Positions 16,694 through 27,749 of a DNA stretch of 64,000 nt are shown piece by piece. The translations under genes were made by a program, and so were the position numbers. Position 1 is the stretch's first letter, and each line of letters starts with the position of its first letter. The stretch spans positions 62,001 through 126,000 of the forward strand of contig NZ_LQBP01000004.1 in the NCBI RefSeq assembly GCF_001507545.1. The letters are read 5' to 3'. The notes beneath the pieces were generated by a model that worked only from the letters and a program-made list of their open reading frames with translations, ran no database searches and was not told the origin of the DNA. Origin of the DNA: Ruegeria profundi. GTDB lineage: Bacteria; Pseudomonadota; Alphaproteobacteria; Rhodobacterales; Rhodobacteraceae.

Positions 16694-16892
16694 TTCGTTT
16701 TCCCTTTGTTTTGCGGCCCTTTGCCGCCGCTTACAAAAGTCTAAACGCACAGTAGTACCGGTTCCGTCGAAATTTGTTCGAAAATTTTGTTGAAGCGTTG
16801 CCGCGGCTTCGCGTCACAAAGCGACGCACCCCCCTTTTCTGTGAGGCAAATCCAGAGCAGTATCGCGCGCAAGTGAAAGCGCGAGTTTCAAA

Positions 16893-17291
16893 ATGACAGA
16901 CCAAACGATCGAAACCACGACCGAGAATGACCGCCCGACGTGGCCAGCACTTGTCAACGGCTTCCGGGGCCGTTGCCCGAAATGCGGCAAGGGCAAGGTT
17001 CTGCGGGGCTATTTGAAGGTTCGGGACAACTGCGGCCATTGCGGCCAGGAGTTGTTTCACCACAGGGCGGATGACGGCCCGGCTTATCTGACCATTCTGG
17101 TCGTTGGTCACCTGCTGGCGCCCGCTTTGCACGTCACTTATGTTGAATTTCGCCCCCAGCCGCTGACCATGTTCTTGATTTTTGCGATCGGCTGTACGGC
17201 CTTGTCGCTGTTTTTGCTGCCCCGTCTGAAAGGCGCCGTCGTTGCCTATCAATGGGCACGCCGCATGCACGGTTTCGAAAAAGAGCAATGA
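16893..17291 (+). CDS. DUF983 family zinc-ribbon membrane protein
   Basis: A 132-residue protein. The N-terminal third has a four-cysteine zinc-ribbon (CPKCGKGKVLRGYLKV followed by CGHCGQ), and two hydrophobic segments follow (YLTILVVGHLLAPAL and FLIFAIGCTALSLFLL). This is the DUF983 pattern common in alphaproteobacteria; its function is not known. It ends within the upstream part of the NUDIX gene frame, suggesting the two are transcribed together. Confidence 0.85.
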   Translation: MTDQTIETTTENDRPTWPALVNGFRGRCPKCGKGKVLRGYLKVRDNCGHCGQELFHHRADDGPAYLTILVVGHLLAPALHVTYVEFRPQPLTMFLIFAIGCTALSLFLLPRLKGAVVAYQWARRMHGFEKEQ

Positions 17292-17316
17292 CCTTGTTCA
17301 CGAGATCGCACAGCGC

Positions 17317-18018
17317 ATGACAGAGGATAAATCCGCGATACGGGATGCGGCAACGGTCATAGTTCTGCGCGATCGACTGACGAACCCCTCGATACTAATG
17401 GGACAGCGCGGCGCGAAAGCTGTTTTCATGCCCAACAAGTTTGTGTTTCCCGGTGGCGCGGTCGACACTGCAGACAGATCTGTCCCGTTGGTCGCCCCCT
17501 TGCCCGCACTATGCAGCGAAAGGCTGGACGAACGATCCGCGCCCGGTTTGCAGAACGCTTTGGCCGCAGCGGCGATCCGCGAATTGTGGGAGGAAACCGG
17601 ATTGGTTCTTGGTGAGCGTGGCGATTGGCAAGGATCAGTTCCTGCGGATTGGCAGGAATTTGCGCGCATGGGTTTCCGACCAACGGCCAGTGACCTTCAG
17701 TTCGTATTCCGCGCCGTGACTCCGCCGGGCCGCCCCCGCCGTTTCGATGCGCGTTTCTTCCTTGTAGATGCCAATGCCATCCAAGGGGACCCTGACGATT
17801 TCAGCCGCGCTTCGGATGAGCTGTCCCACCTGCAATGGGTCCCGTTGGGCCGGGCGCGCGAATTGGACCTGCCGTTTATAACTGAGGTCGTTCTGGCCGA
17901 AGTGGCGGCCCGGGTTACAAACCCCGAGCCGCCCTCGAACGTTCCCCTCTTCCTGCATACCGAGGAACAAAGCCTGTTCCTACAGCTTAAAGGGCATCCG
18001 ATGCCGGACGCAGACTAA
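17317..18018 (+). CDS. NUDIX hydrolase
   Basis: A 233-residue NUDIX-fold protein that probably hydrolyses a nucleoside diphosphate derivative or a CoA ester. The NUDIX box is visible as GGAVD followed by AAIRELWEETGLVLGE, with the REXXEE core intact, and an inserted segment between beta strands as in the Nudt19/CoA-type group. The ATG at 17317 was taken because the longer frame overlaps the DUF983 gene; the ribosome-binding site is weak. It converges with the RNase J gene. Confidence 0.85.
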   Translation: MTEDKSAIRDAATVIVLRDRLTNPSILMGQRGAKAVFMPNKFVFPGGAVDTADRSVPLVAPLPALCSERLDERSAPGLQNALAAAAIRELWEETGLVLGERGDWQGSVPADWQEFARMGFRPTASDLQFVFRAVTPPGRPRRFDARFFLVDANAIQGDPDDFSRASDELSHLQWVPLGRARELDLPFITEVVLAEVAARVTNPEPPSNVPLFLHTEEQSLFLQLKGHPMPDAD

Positions 18019-18021
18019 GCG

Positions 18022-19689
18022 TCACTTCATTCGGCTGATGACGGTGGTCACTTCGGGCTTTTTACCGATTTCGGCTCTGGCAGTTTGACGCACGATGCGA
18101 CGCATGGCTTCTTCCAGCTTGTCGTCGTCACGCAGTGTCTTGGCATCCGCGCGCATGAGGAACTGGTTCAAATCCTCCTCCAATACCTCAACCAGGGCGG
18201 CGCGCGACGTACCGGTTTCGGGCAGACCCATGGTGTCACACCACGGTTCACCCAGCGGTTCATCCTCTTCATCCAGAATAACAGTCACAGTCACATGCCC
18301 ATTCAAGGCCATGCGGATTCTGTCGCGTACGACCCCGTCCAGCGCACCGATCTTGACCGTTCCATCCAGATAGGTGCGACCGGTTTCGACGTAATCAACC
18401 ACCTTGGGCGCATTGCCTGTAAGGTCAACCATCGTTCCGTTGATCGCCAAAACACCCGTTCGCCCGCCGGCCTCGGCCAGCTTGGTGTGCTCGCGCAAGT
18501 GGCGATGTTCCCCATGCATCGGGATCACCACCTGCGGGTCTATCAGCGCGTGCACTTTCTCAAGATCAGGCCGGTTCGCATGGCCAGAGACGTGATACAG
18601 ACCCGAGCTGTCATCGACCACGTCGACGCCCTTTTCGCTAAGTTGGTTGATGATAAAGATCACTCCCCGCTCATTTCCCGGAATGGTCTTGGACGAAAAC
18701 AGAAACAGATCGCCTTCTTTCAACTCTAACCCACGATACTTGCCCCGCGCCAATTGTGCACTGGCGGCACGGCGTTCGCCCTGGCTGCCGGTTACGATCA
18801 GCATCAGGTTCTGGCGCGGTACGTCCACGGCCTCTTCCGCGCTGATGACTTTTGGGAAATCCGAAAGGATGCCCGTCTCTGTCGCCGCCTCGATCATTCG
18901 CCGCATAGCGCGACCCAACAAGACGACCGAGCGCCCTGCCCGCTGGCCCGCTTCGGCCAGCGTTTTCACACGGGCAACGTTTGAGGCAAAAGTTGTGGCC
19001 ACAACCATGCCCTCGGCGCTTTCGACCAGTTTTGTAATTTCAGGACCAACTTCCGCTTCCGAGCGGCCATCATGCGGGGAGAACACGTTGGTACTGTCAC
19101 AGATCAGCGCCTTAACGCCGGTTTTCGCAACGCTGGCCCAAAGCTCGGGGTCGAACGGTTCACCCACCACAGGGTTCGCATCCAACTTGAAGTCCCCCGA
19201 ATGCACAACCCGGCCCGCGGGCGTGTCAATCACCAGGGCCGCGCTTTCGGGAATCGAGTGCGACACGGGCAGGAAGCCAACAGTAAACGGTCCAACTGTA
19301 ACGTTCTCGGGCCAGGCTGAAACCGTATGCACCGCGTCTTCCGGGTGTCCGTGCTCTTCCATCTTGCGCCGCGCGATATTCGCGGTGAAGGCGCGTGCGT
19401 AAATCGGCGCACCGAGCGCCTCGTAACAATGCGCCACGGCCCCGACGTGATCCTCATGCGCGTGAGTTACGAACACGGCTTCAAGCCGATCAGCTCTCTC
19501 GCGCAGCCACGATATGTCGGCATAGATCAGGTCGACGCCCGGCGTTGTGTCCATATCCGGGAAGGTCACACCAAGGTCCACAAGGATCAGACGTTCCTGT
19601 CCTGGCTGTCCATAGCCATAGACATACGCGTTCATGCCAATTTCGCCAGCACCACCTAGCGGCAGATAGATCAGTCGTTCACTGCTCAT
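18022..19689 (-). CDS. rnj: Ribonuclease J
   Basis: A 555-residue metallo-beta-lactamase/beta-CASP ribonuclease that acts as 5'-3' exonuclease and endonuclease in RNA processing. The metal site is H76-A-H78-E-D80-H81-V-G-A, and the beta-CASP region has GSQGERRAA and the HVSGHANRPD segment, ending with the RNase J C-terminal domain. The length is typical. The ATG overlaps the coaX stop (ATGA), so it is the last gene of the nuo-birA-coaX-rnj run. Confidence 0.95.
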   Translation of the reverse strand: MSSERLIYLPLGGAGEIGMNAYVYGYGQPGQERLILVDLGVTFPDMDTTPGVDLIYADISWLRERADRLEAVFVTHAHEDHVGAVAHCYEALGAPIYARAFTANIARRKMEEHGHPEDAVHTVSAWPENVTVGPFTVGFLPVSHSIPESAALVIDTPAGRVVHSGDFKLDANPVVGEPFDPELWASVAKTGVKALICDSTNVFSPHDGRSEAEVGPEITKLVESAEGMVVATTFASNVARVKTLAEAGQRAGRSVVLLGRAMRRMIEAATETGILSDFPKVISAEEAVDVPRQNLMLIVTGSQGERRAASAQLARGKYRGLELKEGDLFLFSSKTIPGNERGVIFIINQLSEKGVDVVDDSSGLYHVSGHANRPDLEKVHALIDPQVVIPMHGEHRHLREHTKLAEAGGRTGVLAINGTMVDLTGNAPKVVDYVETGRTYLDGTVKIGALDGVVRDRIRMALNGHVTVTVILDEEDEPLGEPWCDTMGLPETGTSRAALVEVLEEDLNQFLMRADAKTLRDDDKLEEAMRRIVRQTARAEIGKKPEVTTVISRMK

Positions 19690-20465
19690 GTCGAGCCATT
19701 TTCCTTGTTGTAGCGATGGATCACGGTCAGCCCGTGCATCGTCAGATCGTCTTCGATTGCGTCAAACCCGACATCCGCCTGATCGAACAAAGGCGCAAGA
19801 CCACCGGTGCCGACGACCTTCATCGGCATTCCGTATTCCGCCTTGATCCGGGCAATCAGCCCCTCGATCAAACCGGAATAGCCCCAATACACGCCGGATT
19901 GGATACAGCCAACCGTATTTGTGCCAATGACTTTTTCGGGTCGGGTAATATCGATATGTGGCAGCGCCGCCGCCCCTTGGTGCAATGCCTCAAGACTAAG
20001 GTTCACGCCTGGTGCGATGATGCCACCGACATAAGCCCCGTCCGACGCCACCACGTCGAAATTCGTCGCCGTTCCGAAATCGACCACAACCACGTCCCCA
20101 CCATGACGGTCAAACGCGCCCACGGCGTTGGCAAGGCGGTCCGGGCCGGGGATCGTTCCCTCGTCCACACGCGGTGCGACAGGTAGAAGGCATTCCGGTT
20201 TACCAACAACGAGCGGTCGGCAGCCAAAGAAACGGTCCGCAAAGATACGCAGGTTGAACACCACGCGCGGCACAGTTGATGCAATCACCACGTCGCTTAT
20301 TTTCGCATCAATCCCGTAATGTTTCACCAGCGTCGAATACCAAGTGAAATATGCGTCCGCCGTGCGAGAATGATGGGTCGAAGTTCGCAGCGTGCATAGG
20401 AATTTCTCACCGTCCCAGATCGAGAAAACGGTGTTTGTGTTACCGCAGTCAATTGCCAGAAGCAT
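19686..20465 (-). CDS. coaX: Type III pantothenate kinase
   Basis: A 259-residue ASKHA-fold kinase for the first step of coenzyme A synthesis. The N-terminal phosphate motif is AIDCGNTNTVFSIWDG, the catalytic aspartate lies in GPDRLANAVGA, and the second phosphate motif is VVDFGTATNFDVV. Type III enzymes typically need a monovalent cation and are not feedback inhibited by CoA. It lies between birA and rnj, a frequent order in this family. Confidence 0.95.
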   Translation of the reverse strand: MLLAIDCGNTNTVFSIWDGEKFLCTLRTSTHHSRTADAYFTWYSTLVKHYGIDAKISDVVIASTVPRVVFNLRIFADRFFGCRPLVVGKPECLLPVAPRVDEGTIPGPDRLANAVGAFDRHGGDVVVVDFGTATNFDVVASDGAYVGGIIAPGVNLSLEALHQGAAALPHIDITRPEKVIGTNTVGCIQSGVYWGYSGLIEGLIARIKAEYGMPMKVVGTGGLAPLFDQADVGFDAIEDDLTMHGLTVIHRYNKENGST

Positions 20466-20476
20466 CCATGCCTCCT

Positions 20477-21226
20477 TCAGAAAAACACGTCCGCCGCAGG
20501 AATGCTGACGCGGCCTTTGGCGGTCTTTAAGACAAGGTTGCCGTCGGAGTCCACGGTTTCAAATGTTCCAACCGTGTTGGATGTGGACGTGCGGGCGGTA
20601 ATCACCTCTCCGATCCTTGCAGCCCGGGACAGCCAGGCTGTTCGGATCGGCTCGAACCCAAGGGTCGCAAACTGCGTTTCATATCGCGCGTAGGCCACCG
20701 CTAATTCGGTTAGAAAATCCTCGGGCGAAACTGCCGCACCTGTCTCAGACAGCAGCGATACCGGGCGCACCGCATTCTGTTCGACGACATTGGTCGTCGG
20801 CGCTTCGGACAGGTTTACTCCAATTCCGATTGCCAAATGCGATACCGCACCGCCCTGCCCAGTGCTTTCCAGCAGGATACCTGCAAGTTTGCCGCCGTTC
20901 AGCAACACGTCATTCGGCCATTTCAAAGACAGCCCCGCAGCGCGTCCTGTAACTGCGATACAGGCATCAAACACCGCAAGTGCCGCAACGAAGCTGCGCA
21001 AAGCTGCCTGCCCCGGATTACCCTGCGGCCGCATCAACAACGTGGCGGCCAGGTTTCCTTTGGGATTGACCCAGGCCCGACCGCGCCGTCCGCGCGCAGC
21101 GGTTTGGTGACGTGCCATGATCCACACCGGGCCGGACGTCGTTGGCGCAAGCCGCGCGGCCTCGTTTAAGGTGCTGTCGACTTCTTGCACGATATGCAGG
21201 CCGTATCCCTGTGGCCAGTCTGTCAT
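20477..21226 (-). CDS. birA: Biotin--[acetyl-CoA-carboxylase] ligase
   Basis: A 249-residue biotin protein ligase that attaches biotin to carboxylase lysines. The biotin/ATP site is visible as AARGRRGRAW and the catalytic region as LKWPNDVLLNGGKLAGILLES. It has no N-terminal helix-turn-helix, so it is the monofunctional, non-repressor type. A likely substrate in this window is the biotin domain of methylcrotonyl-CoA carboxylase alpha. The gene is 54 bases after nuoN. Confidence 0.93.
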   Translation of the reverse strand: MTDWPQGYGLHIVQEVDSTLNEAARLAPTTSGPVWIMARHQTAARGRRGRAWVNPKGNLAATLLMRPQGNPGQAALRSFVAALAVFDACIAVTGRAAGLSLKWPNDVLLNGGKLAGILLESTGQGGAVSHLAIGIGVNLSEAPTTNVVEQNAVRPVSLLSETGAAVSPEDFLTELAVAYARYETQFATLGFEPIRTAWLSRAARIGEVITARTSTSNTVGTFETVDSDGNLVLKTAKGRVSIPAADVFF

Positions 21227-21280
21227 GGCAAAAAGGCCCGGTCGATCGACCGAGCCCCCTGCGATTGGAAGTCCAACAGG

Positions 21281-22723
21281 TCAGTTGACAAGCGTTGCCG
21301 CCGCAGCTGCTGCTGCGCCTTCGATACCGAATTGGTAAAAAACACCAACCAGCATCAGTGCAGCCGATCCCATCAATGCCACCCAAAGAACCGGAGTCGC
21401 GCGCGTTTCAATTGGATCTTCGTTTTCGGCACCGAAGTACATGTAAAAGACGATACGCAGATAGTAGAACGCACCAATCACCGACGCGATTGCCGAAACG
21501 ATCACCAAACCGGTCAACCCCGCGCTGACACCCGCTTGCCAAACGCCAAACTTGGCGAAGAAGCCCAGCATCGGCGGCACGCCGGCCAGGCTGAACATCA
21601 GGATCAGCACTGCTAAGGCTTTGCCCGGATCACGTTTGGCGTATTGCCGTAATGCGTCGATATCCGTGACGGGTTTGCCATCCCGTTCCATCATCAGGAT
21701 GAAGGCAAAAGTACCGATGTTCATGGTTACATAAATCGCCAGATACATCAGCATCGCCTTGACGCCCAGCTCTGTCCCTGCGGCCAGACCAATCAGAGCA
21801 TACCCCATGTGAGCGATGGACGAGAAAGCCATCAGTCTTTTGATATCCCGCTGACCGATGGCAGCAACGGCTCCCAACAGCATCGATAGTACCGAAAGCA
21901 GCACGATGATCTGCTGCCAATCCGCGATCACTCCACCAAAGGCGTCATGCAACAAGCGCGCAAACAGCGCCATGGCGGCGACCTTGGGCGCGGTGGCAAA
22001 AAAGGCAGTGATCGGCGTGGGCGAGCCTTGGTAGACGTCTGGCGTCCACATATGGAACGGAACAGCCGAAACTTTGAAGGCCAGTCCAGACATCAGGAAC
22101 ACCAGGCCGAACAACAGACCGACCGAGATCTCGCCGTGCTGCACAGTCTGGATGATGCCCGAGAACAGAGTGGTTCCGGTAAAACCGTAAACCAGCGACG
22201 CGCCATACAACAGAAGACCCGAGCTGAGAGCCCCAAGCACGAAGTACTTCAATCCAGCCTCGGTCGATTTCAAGCTATCCCTGCGCAAAGCGGCCACGAC
22301 GTAGAGGGACAGTGACTGAAGCTCTAGCCCCATATAGAGCGACATTAAATCGCCCGCGCTGACCATCATCATCATACCCACGGCGGCCAAAGCCACCAGC
22401 AGCGGGTATTCGAACCGCAGCATATCGCGACGCGCCATATAGTCTTGGCTCATCACCAAGACCGCAGCCGCCGACAGCAGGATCGCAACCTTCGCAAAAC
22501 GCGAGAACCCGTCATCCACGAACATGCCGTTGAACGCCACATTTGTGCCGTCGCCATTTGTCGCAATCCAGAACGACAAGAGCGCCATCGCCCCGGCCGT
22601 TGTCCAGACCAAAACCGGCGCCAGTGCGTCCTTGGTCGTGTAAACAGCCCCGATCAGAGCAGCCATCGCGTATACGGCCAGAATGACCTCTGGAAGGATT
22701 ATTGTCAGATCAGCTTGGATCAT
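21281..22723 (-). CDS. nuoN: NADH-quinone oxidoreductase subunit N
   Basis: A 480-residue antiporter-like membrane subunit of complex I with about 14 transmembrane helices, forming part of the proton-pumping arm. Conserved segments include the [11 protein letters not shown] region and the [17 protein letters not shown] region near the discontinuous helix, with buried lysines typical of the family. It is the last nuo gene, 14 bases after nuoM. Confidence 0.96.
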   Translation of the reverse strand: MIQADLTIILPEVILAVYAMAALIGAVYTTKDALAPVLVWTTAGAMALLSFWIATNGDGTNVAFNGMFVDDGFSRFAKVAILLSAAAVLVMSQDYMARRDMLRFEYPLLVALAAVGMMMMVSAGDLMSLYMGLELQSLSLYVVAALRRDSLKSTEAGLKYFVLGALSSGLLLYGASLVYGFTGTTLFSGIIQTVQHGEISVGLLFGLVFLMSGLAFKVSAVPFHMWTPDVYQGSPTPITAFFATAPKVAAMALFARLLHDAFGGVIADWQQIIVLLSVLSMLLGAVAAIGQRDIKRLMAFSSIAHMGYALIGLAAGTELGVKAMLMYLAIYVTMNIGTFAFILMMERDGKPVTDIDALRQYAKRDPGKALAVLILMFSLAGVPPMLGFFAKFGVWQAGVSAGLTGLVIVSAIASVIGAFYYLRIVFYMYFGAENEDPIETRATPVLWVALMGSAALMLVGVFYQFGIEGAAAAAAATLVN

Positions 22724-22737
22724 TTCTCCAAAGCTCC

Positions 22738-24282
22738 CTACTGCGAGGCGGCCGTCTGGGTCGCGGCCTCTGCCGCGGCCAGAGCCGTGTCATAGTTTGA
22801 AATAAGGGTGGCGGTCGAGTTGCCGATCACATCGGTCACCAACGACGGGTAAACGCCCAGAAGGATCGTCATCACGATCAGCGGCGCAAAGATCAGCCGC
22901 TCGCGCGAGCTCATGTCTGTCATCGCCTTGAGGCTTTCCTTGATCAAGTCGCCAAACACGACCCGTCGGTAGAGCCACAGCGCATAGGCAGCCGAGAAAA
23001 TGACACCTGACGCGGCGACGGCCGTCACCCAAGTGTTCACCTGGAACGTGCCCATCAGGGTCAGGAATTCTCCGATGAACCCAGATGTGCCCGGCAGGCC
23101 GACATTGGCCATTGTGAACAGCATGAAGACCAGCGCATAGGCAGGCATCCGAATGACCAGTCCGCCATAAGCCTCAATATCGCGCGTGTGCATCCGGTCA
23201 TAGATTACGCCCACACACAGGAAGAGTGCCGCTGAAATGAACCCGTGGCTCAGCATCTGGAAGATCGCACCGTCAATGCCCTGCTGGTTTGCCGCAAAAA
23301 TGCCCATGGTGACAAAGCCCATATGTGCGACCGAGGAATATGCGATCAGCTTTTTCATATCCTCCTGCACCAGCGCAACCAGTGAGGTGTAGACAACCGC
23401 AATCGCCGACATCCACAGCACCAGATCAGTCATCACGGCAGAGCCCACGGGAAACATAGGCAGGCTGAACCGCAGGAAGCCATAGCCGCCCATCTTCAGC
23501 AGGATTGCCGCCAGAACAACAGAACCGGCGGTCGGCGCCTGAACGTGGGCGTCCGGCAGCCAGGTGTGTACCGGCCACATTGGCATTTTCACTGCAAACG
23601 AGGCGAAGAAGGCCAGGAACATCAGCGTCTGCATTCCACCGACGATGTAGATGCCAAGAACGCTGAACCCCTCAGACGAGAACTGATGGTTCATCAGCGC
23701 CTCAATATCCGTGGTGCCCGCATCAGCATACATTGCCACCATCGCCACAAGCATCAGCACCGAACCCAAGAAGGTGTACAGAAAGAACTTGAAGCTCGCA
23801 TAGATGCGTTCTTTGCCGCCCCAGATGCCGATGATCAAGAACATCGGGATCAGCCCTGCCTCAAAGAACAGGTAGAACAGCACCAGATCCAGCGCCATGA
23901 ACACGCCCAGCATCAGCGTTTCCAGCAGCAGGAAGGCGATCATGTATTCCTTGACGCGGTCGGTCACGTTCCAACTGGCCAAAATGGTCAGCGGCATGAT
24001 GAAGGTCGTCAGCAAAACGAACAGCACGCTGATGCCGTCCACGCCCATCTTGTATTTCAAGCCCAGCAACCACTCGCCTTCTTCCACCATCTGAAAGCCG
24101 GTGTTTGAGGGGTCGAAACTGGTGTAGATCCCGATTGAAACAAGGAAGGTTACTGTGGTCGCCACAAGAGCCACCCACTTCGCGTTGCGCTGCGCGGCCG
24201 CGTCATCACCGTGCAGGAACAGGGCCAGAATGCCGGCCGCCACAGCGGGGATGAAGGTGACGATGGAGAGGATATTATCCAT
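22738..24282 (-). CDS. nuoM: NADH-quinone oxidoreductase subunit M
   Basis: A 514-residue antiporter-like membrane subunit of complex I. The family signatures THTWLPDAH variant ([18 protein letters not shown]), [13 protein letters not shown] and [12 protein letters not shown] are present. The C-terminal tail is Ala-rich. Its start base coincides with the last base of nuoL stop, so the two are translationally linked. Confidence 0.96.
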   Translation of the reverse strand: MDNILSIVTFIPAVAAGILALFLHGDDAAAQRNAKWVALVATTVTFLVSIGIYTSFDPSNTGFQMVEEGEWLLGLKYKMGVDGISVLFVLLTTFIMPLTILASWNVTDRVKEYMIAFLLLETLMLGVFMALDLVLFYLFFEAGLIPMFLIIGIWGGKERIYASFKFFLYTFLGSVLMLVAMVAMYADAGTTDIEALMNHQFSSEGFSVLGIYIVGGMQTLMFLAFFASFAVKMPMWPVHTWLPDAHVQAPTAGSVVLAAILLKMGGYGFLRFSLPMFPVGSAVMTDLVLWMSAIAVVYTSLVALVQEDMKKLIAYSSVAHMGFVTMGIFAANQQGIDGAIFQMLSHGFISAALFLCVGVIYDRMHTRDIEAYGGLVIRMPAYALVFMLFTMANVGLPGTSGFIGEFLTLMGTFQVNTWVTAVAASGVIFSAAYALWLYRRVVFGDLIKESLKAMTDMSSRERLIFAPLIVMTILLGVYPSLVTDVIGNSTATLISNYDTALAAAEAATQTAASQ

Positions 24283-26423
24283 TATTGTGCGCCTCCGCCA
24301 ATCGACATCCAGGTGACAAGGGCTGCGATGCCCAGAACCATCCAGAAGGCGTAAGTAAAGATGTAACCCGTCTGCGCCTTACCTGCGAGGCGGGTGAAGA
24401 ACGGAACAACACCCATTGCGACACCGTTCAGGAAACCGTCGATGGTATTGCCATCACCGCGTTTCCAAAGGAACCGGCCAATCGCCACGGTTGGTTTGAC
24501 GAAGATCGCATTGTAGATTTCGTCGAAGTACCACTTGTTCAGCAGGAACAGGTACAAAGGACGCTGGTTCTGCGCCAAACGGCCCGGCAGTGACGGATTG
24601 ACGATGTAGAACCAGTAAGCCATGGCAAAGCCGAGGACCATCGCCACAAACGGCGAGACCTTGACCCATTTCGGAGCCGCGTGCGCATCGTCCAGAACAT
24701 GGTTGTCTGGTGCCATGTAAAGCGCGCCTTCACCCGGTTCGCCGACAAACGCGTAGTGGTGATCGCCATGCGCGTCTTTCTCACCATGGCCCTCATCTGC
24801 ATGGGCATCGCCATGAGCTTCATCCGCGCGAGCTTCATCGCCATGCGTGCCCGACTCCGCGTGATCGCCAGCCTCAGCATGCTCTGACGCCTCTGCCACC
24901 GGAATGCCGTAGAACTTGCCCACCTTGTCAGCATGGCCAAAGAAATTGCCATACCAGATCATTCCGGCGAATACCGCCCCAAGGGACAGCACACCCAGTG
25001 GCACAAGCATGGTCATCGGGCTTTCATGCGCGTGCTCATGCGTATGCTTGTCGCCGCGAGGTTCGCCATAGAAAGTCAGGAAAATCAAACGCCAGCTGTA
25101 GAAGGATGTGAACGCTGCCGCGACGACCAGCAACCAGAAGCCATAGGCCGACCCGCCCGCATAGGCGCTTTCGATGATGGCGTCCTTTGACAAGAACCCC
25201 GCGAAACCGATCGTCGTTAGCGGAATTCCTACACCCGTAATCGCCAGCGTACCGATCATCATCGCCCAGAAGGTGTACGGGATCTTTTTTCGCAGCCCAC
25301 CATACTCGGTCATTTCCTGTTCGTGGTGCATGGCGTGAATAACCGAGCCCGCACCGAGGAACAGCAACGCTTTGAAGAAGGCGTGCGTGAACAGATGGAA
25401 CATCGCGGCGGAGTACATCCCGACCCCGGCGGCCACGAACATGTAGCCAAGCTGCGAACAGGTCGAATACGCGATGACACGCTTGATGTCGGTTTGCACC
25501 AACCCAACGGTCGCGGCAAAGAAGGCTGTGGTTGCGCCCAGTACGGTGACGAACCCTGTCGCACCCGGCGCAAACTCCATCAGCGGTGACATCCGGCACA
25601 CAAGGAACACACCCGCCGTTACCATGGTCGCAGCATGGATCAGCGCAGACACAGGCGTTGGGCCCTCCATCGCATCCGGCAACCACGTGTGCAGGATCAG
25701 CTGTGCAGATTTACCCATCGCACCGATGAACAGCAGGACGCAGATTACTTCGATGGCGTTCCATTCAGACCACAAGAAGGTCAGCTGCGTTTCCGCCAAC
25801 TGCGGTGCCGAGGCGAATATGTCTGAGAAATTGATGCTGTCCGTCAGGAAAAACAGCGCGAAAATACCCAAGGCAAAACCAAAGTCACCCACCCGGTTGA
25901 CGATGAACGCTTTCATTGCAGCGGCATTTGCGCTCGGCTTGCGATAGTAGAAGCCGATCAGCAAATACGAAGCGACACCCACGCCTTCCCAGCCAAAGAA
26001 CATCTGCACCAGATTGTCGGCGGTCACCAGCATCAACATCGCAAAGGTGAAGAAGGATAGGTAAGCGAAGAAGCGCGGCTTATAGCTTTCGCCCTCACGC
26101 CATTGCGGATCGTGGTCCATGTAACCGAAGGAATAGAGGTGCACGAGCGCCGAAACAGTTGTTACCACGATCAGCATGATCGCAGTCAGTCGATCCAGAC
26201 GAATGGCCCAGCTTGTCGAAAGCGAGCCGCTCTCGATCCAGCGCATGATTTCGATCTGTTGGGTGACGCCGTCGAAGGTGAAGAACACGATCCATGACAG
26301 CAAACAGGCCAGGAACAACAGGCCGGTGGCAGTCCACATCGCGGCTTTCTCGCCAATGAATTTCCAGCCGAACCCGCATATCAGCGCGCCCACCAGCGGG
26401 GCAAAGAGGATGGTCGTTTCCAT
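24282..26423 (-). CDS. nuoL: NADH-quinone oxidoreductase subunit L with His-rich loop
   Basis: A 713-residue subunit, the distal proton channel of complex I, whose long lateral helix runs along the membrane arm. Conserved segments include [20 protein letters not shown] and [16 protein letters not shown]. Between the core and the C-terminal helices lies a loop (about 457-575) with KHTHEHAHE and then a 45-residue His/Asp/Glu/Ala-rich stretch (about 513-557, nine histidines). The loop is longer and more repetitive than in textbook NuoL and probably faces the solvent; it could bind metal or be a disordered spacer. Confidence 0.95.
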   Translation of the reverse strand: METTILFAPLVGALICGFGWKFIGEKAAMWTATGLLFLACLLSWIVFFTFDGVTQQIEIMRWIESGSLSTSWAIRLDRLTAIMLIVVTTVSALVHLYSFGYMDHDPQWREGESYKPRFFAYLSFFTFAMLMLVTADNLVQMFFGWEGVGVASYLLIGFYYRKPSANAAAMKAFIVNRVGDFGFALGIFALFFLTDSINFSDIFASAPQLAETQLTFLWSEWNAIEVICVLLFIGAMGKSAQLILHTWLPDAMEGPTPVSALIHAATMVTAGVFLVCRMSPLMEFAPGATGFVTVLGATTAFFAATVGLVQTDIKRVIAYSTCSQLGYMFVAAGVGMYSAAMFHLFTHAFFKALLFLGAGSVIHAMHHEQEMTEYGGLRKKIPYTFWAMMIGTLAITGVGIPLTTIGFAGFLSKDAIIESAYAGGSAYGFWLLVVAAAFTSFYSWRLIFLTFYGEPRGDKHTHEHAHESPMTMLVPLGVLSLGAVFAGMIWYGNFFGHADKVGKFYGIPVAEASEHAEAGDHAESGTHGDEARADEAHGDAHADEGHGEKDAHGDHHYAFVGEPGEGALYMAPDNHVLDDAHAAPKWVKVSPFVAMVLGFAMAYWFYIVNPSLPGRLAQNQRPLYLFLLNKWYFDEIYNAIFVKPTVAIGRFLWKRGDGNTIDGFLNGVAMGVVPFFTRLAGKAQTGYIFTYAFWMVLGIAALVTWMSIGGGAQ

Positions 26424-26429
26424 TGTCTC

Positions 26430-26735
26430 TTACCCCTTCATCATATTGGCGTCTTCAACCGCGATCGAGCCACGGTTGCGGAAGAAGCAAACCAGAATGG
26501 CCAGCCCGATCGCCGCCTCGGCCGCTGCAACGGTCAGGACGAACAACGTGAACACCTGCCCGACCAGATCACCGAGGAAACTGGAAAACGCCACAAGGTT
26601 GATATTCACCGCCAAAAGCATCAACTCGATGCTCATCAGCAGGATGATGACGTTCTTGCGGTTCAGGAAGAGACCGAAGATGCCGATGACGAACAACGTC
26701 GCCGCGACCGTAAGATAGTGTTCAAGTCCGATCAT
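26430..26735 (-). CDS. nuoK: NADH-quinone oxidoreductase subunit K
   Basis: A 101-residue membrane subunit with three helices. The conserved glutamates of the family are visible in the second and third helices ([19 protein letters not shown] and [18 protein letters not shown]), part of the central proton path. It is six bases upstream of nuoL and five bases after nuoJ. Confidence 0.96.
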   Translation of the reverse strand: MIGLEHYLTVAATLFVIGIFGLFLNRKNVIILLMSIELMLLAVNINLVAFSSFLGDLVGQVFTLFVLTVAAAEAAIGLAILVCFFRNRGSIAVEDANMMKG

Positions 26736-26739
26736 CGTC

Positions 26740-27342
26740 TCAAAGTCCCTGCCCCGGTTTCACGTCCTTCAACTCCATCGCCTTAGCCGGGTCGCGCATC
26801 ATCTGGCCGACGATGTCCTGACGCTTGATGTCCTGACGGTGGCGCAGCGTCAGAACGATGGCGCCGATCATGGCCACCAGCAGGATCAGGCCCGCAAGTT
26901 GGAACAGAAGGAAGTATTGATCATAAAGAATGACGCCAAGCGCCTCGGTGTTGTGACGGTCTGCCGGGACTGGTTGCGCCAGATTAGCTGCAGCACCCTG
27001 TGCGCTGTCCCAGGCACCAAAGGCCATGACGAACTGCATCAGGATAACCAGACCAATCAGCAGGGCCAGCGGCATATAGCGCGCCATCTCGGCCTTCAAT
27101 TCGGCAAAGTCCACGTCCAGCATCATCACCACAAACAGGAACAGCACCGCGACCGCGCCCACGTAGACGATGATCAGCAGCATGGCCACGAATTCAGCCC
27201 CGAGCAGCACGAACAGCCCCGCCGAGGACAGGAAGGACAGGATCAGCCACAGAACCGAATGCACCGGTTGGCGGCTAATCACCGTGAACAGCCCTCCGGT
27301 GATGGCGCCGATGGCAAAAAGGTAGAAGGCAAAGACGGTCAT
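26740..27342 (-). CDS. nuoJ: NADH-quinone oxidoreductase subunit J
   Basis: A 200-residue membrane subunit with five helices. The third-helix segment with the pi-bulge region ([21 protein letters not shown]) is conserved. The soluble tail ([32 protein letters not shown]) is typical of alphaproteobacteria. The start overlaps the stop of the carboxymuconolactone-decarboxylase-like gene by four bases. Confidence 0.95.
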   Translation of the reverse strand: MTVFAFYLFAIGAITGGLFTVISRQPVHSVLWLILSFLSSAGLFVLLGAEFVAMLLIIVYVGAVAVLFLFVVMMLDVDFAELKAEMARYMPLALLIGLVILMQFVMAFGAWDSAQGAAANLAQPVPADRHNTEALGVILYDQYFLLFQLAGLILLVAMIGAIVLTLRHRQDIKRQDIVGQMMRDPAKAMELKDVKPGQGL

Positions 27343-27749
27343 TGATCCTCATCCTCGTTGTCTCCCATGACCTCCTGCGCCAGGTCCAGCGCGCGGGTCA
27401 TGGCCGGGATGCCGGCAAAGACCGACATCTGACCGATCGTTTCCACGATCTCTTGTTTTCTGGCCCCGGCCTCAAGCGCGTGGCGGACAGTCTGGCGCAC
27501 GGCGGTATCGGCCTGCGCGCCCTGACAGGTCAGCCCCGCCAGCGTCAGAAGCAGGCGGGTTTTCGCATCCAACCCATCCTTGTTGACGGCGTTGCCAAAC
27601 ATCATCTCCATGACCTCTTTGGGCATGGTCGGCCACAGCGCCTCGAACCCCTTGGGCGAGAAATTCTCCATCGCCGGGTTCATCGCTTTGGCCATGTCCT
27701 GAGCTTGCTTCATCATCAGCTCGAACGGATTTGTCGGGCTGTCACTCAT
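27339..27749 (-). CDS. Carboxymuconolactone decarboxylase-family protein within nuo operon
   Basis: A 136-residue protein of the AhpD/carboxymuconolactone decarboxylase fold ([58 protein letters not shown]). The redox CxxC of AhpD is absent, with a single cysteine in LTCQGAQ, so peroxidase activity is unlikely. The ATG at 27749 overlaps the nuoI stop, and its stop overlaps the nuoJ start, so it is firmly part of the nuo transcript. A role in complex I assembly or protection is only a guess. Confidence 0.82.
   Translation of the reverse strand: MSDSPTNPFELMMKQAQDMAKAMNPAMENFSPKGFEALWPTMPKEVMEMMFGNAVNKDGLDAKTRLLLTLAGLTCQGAQADTAVRQTVRHALEAGARKQEIVETIGQMSVFAGIPAMTRALDLAQEVMGDNEDEDQ

Noticed and set aside
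16741..16780. GGAAC and CGTT elements ahead of the EF-hand gene, resembling an ECF promoter
   Set aside because: The spacing is about 13 bases, shorter than the 15-17 expected for ECF sigma factors, so no promoter was annotated.
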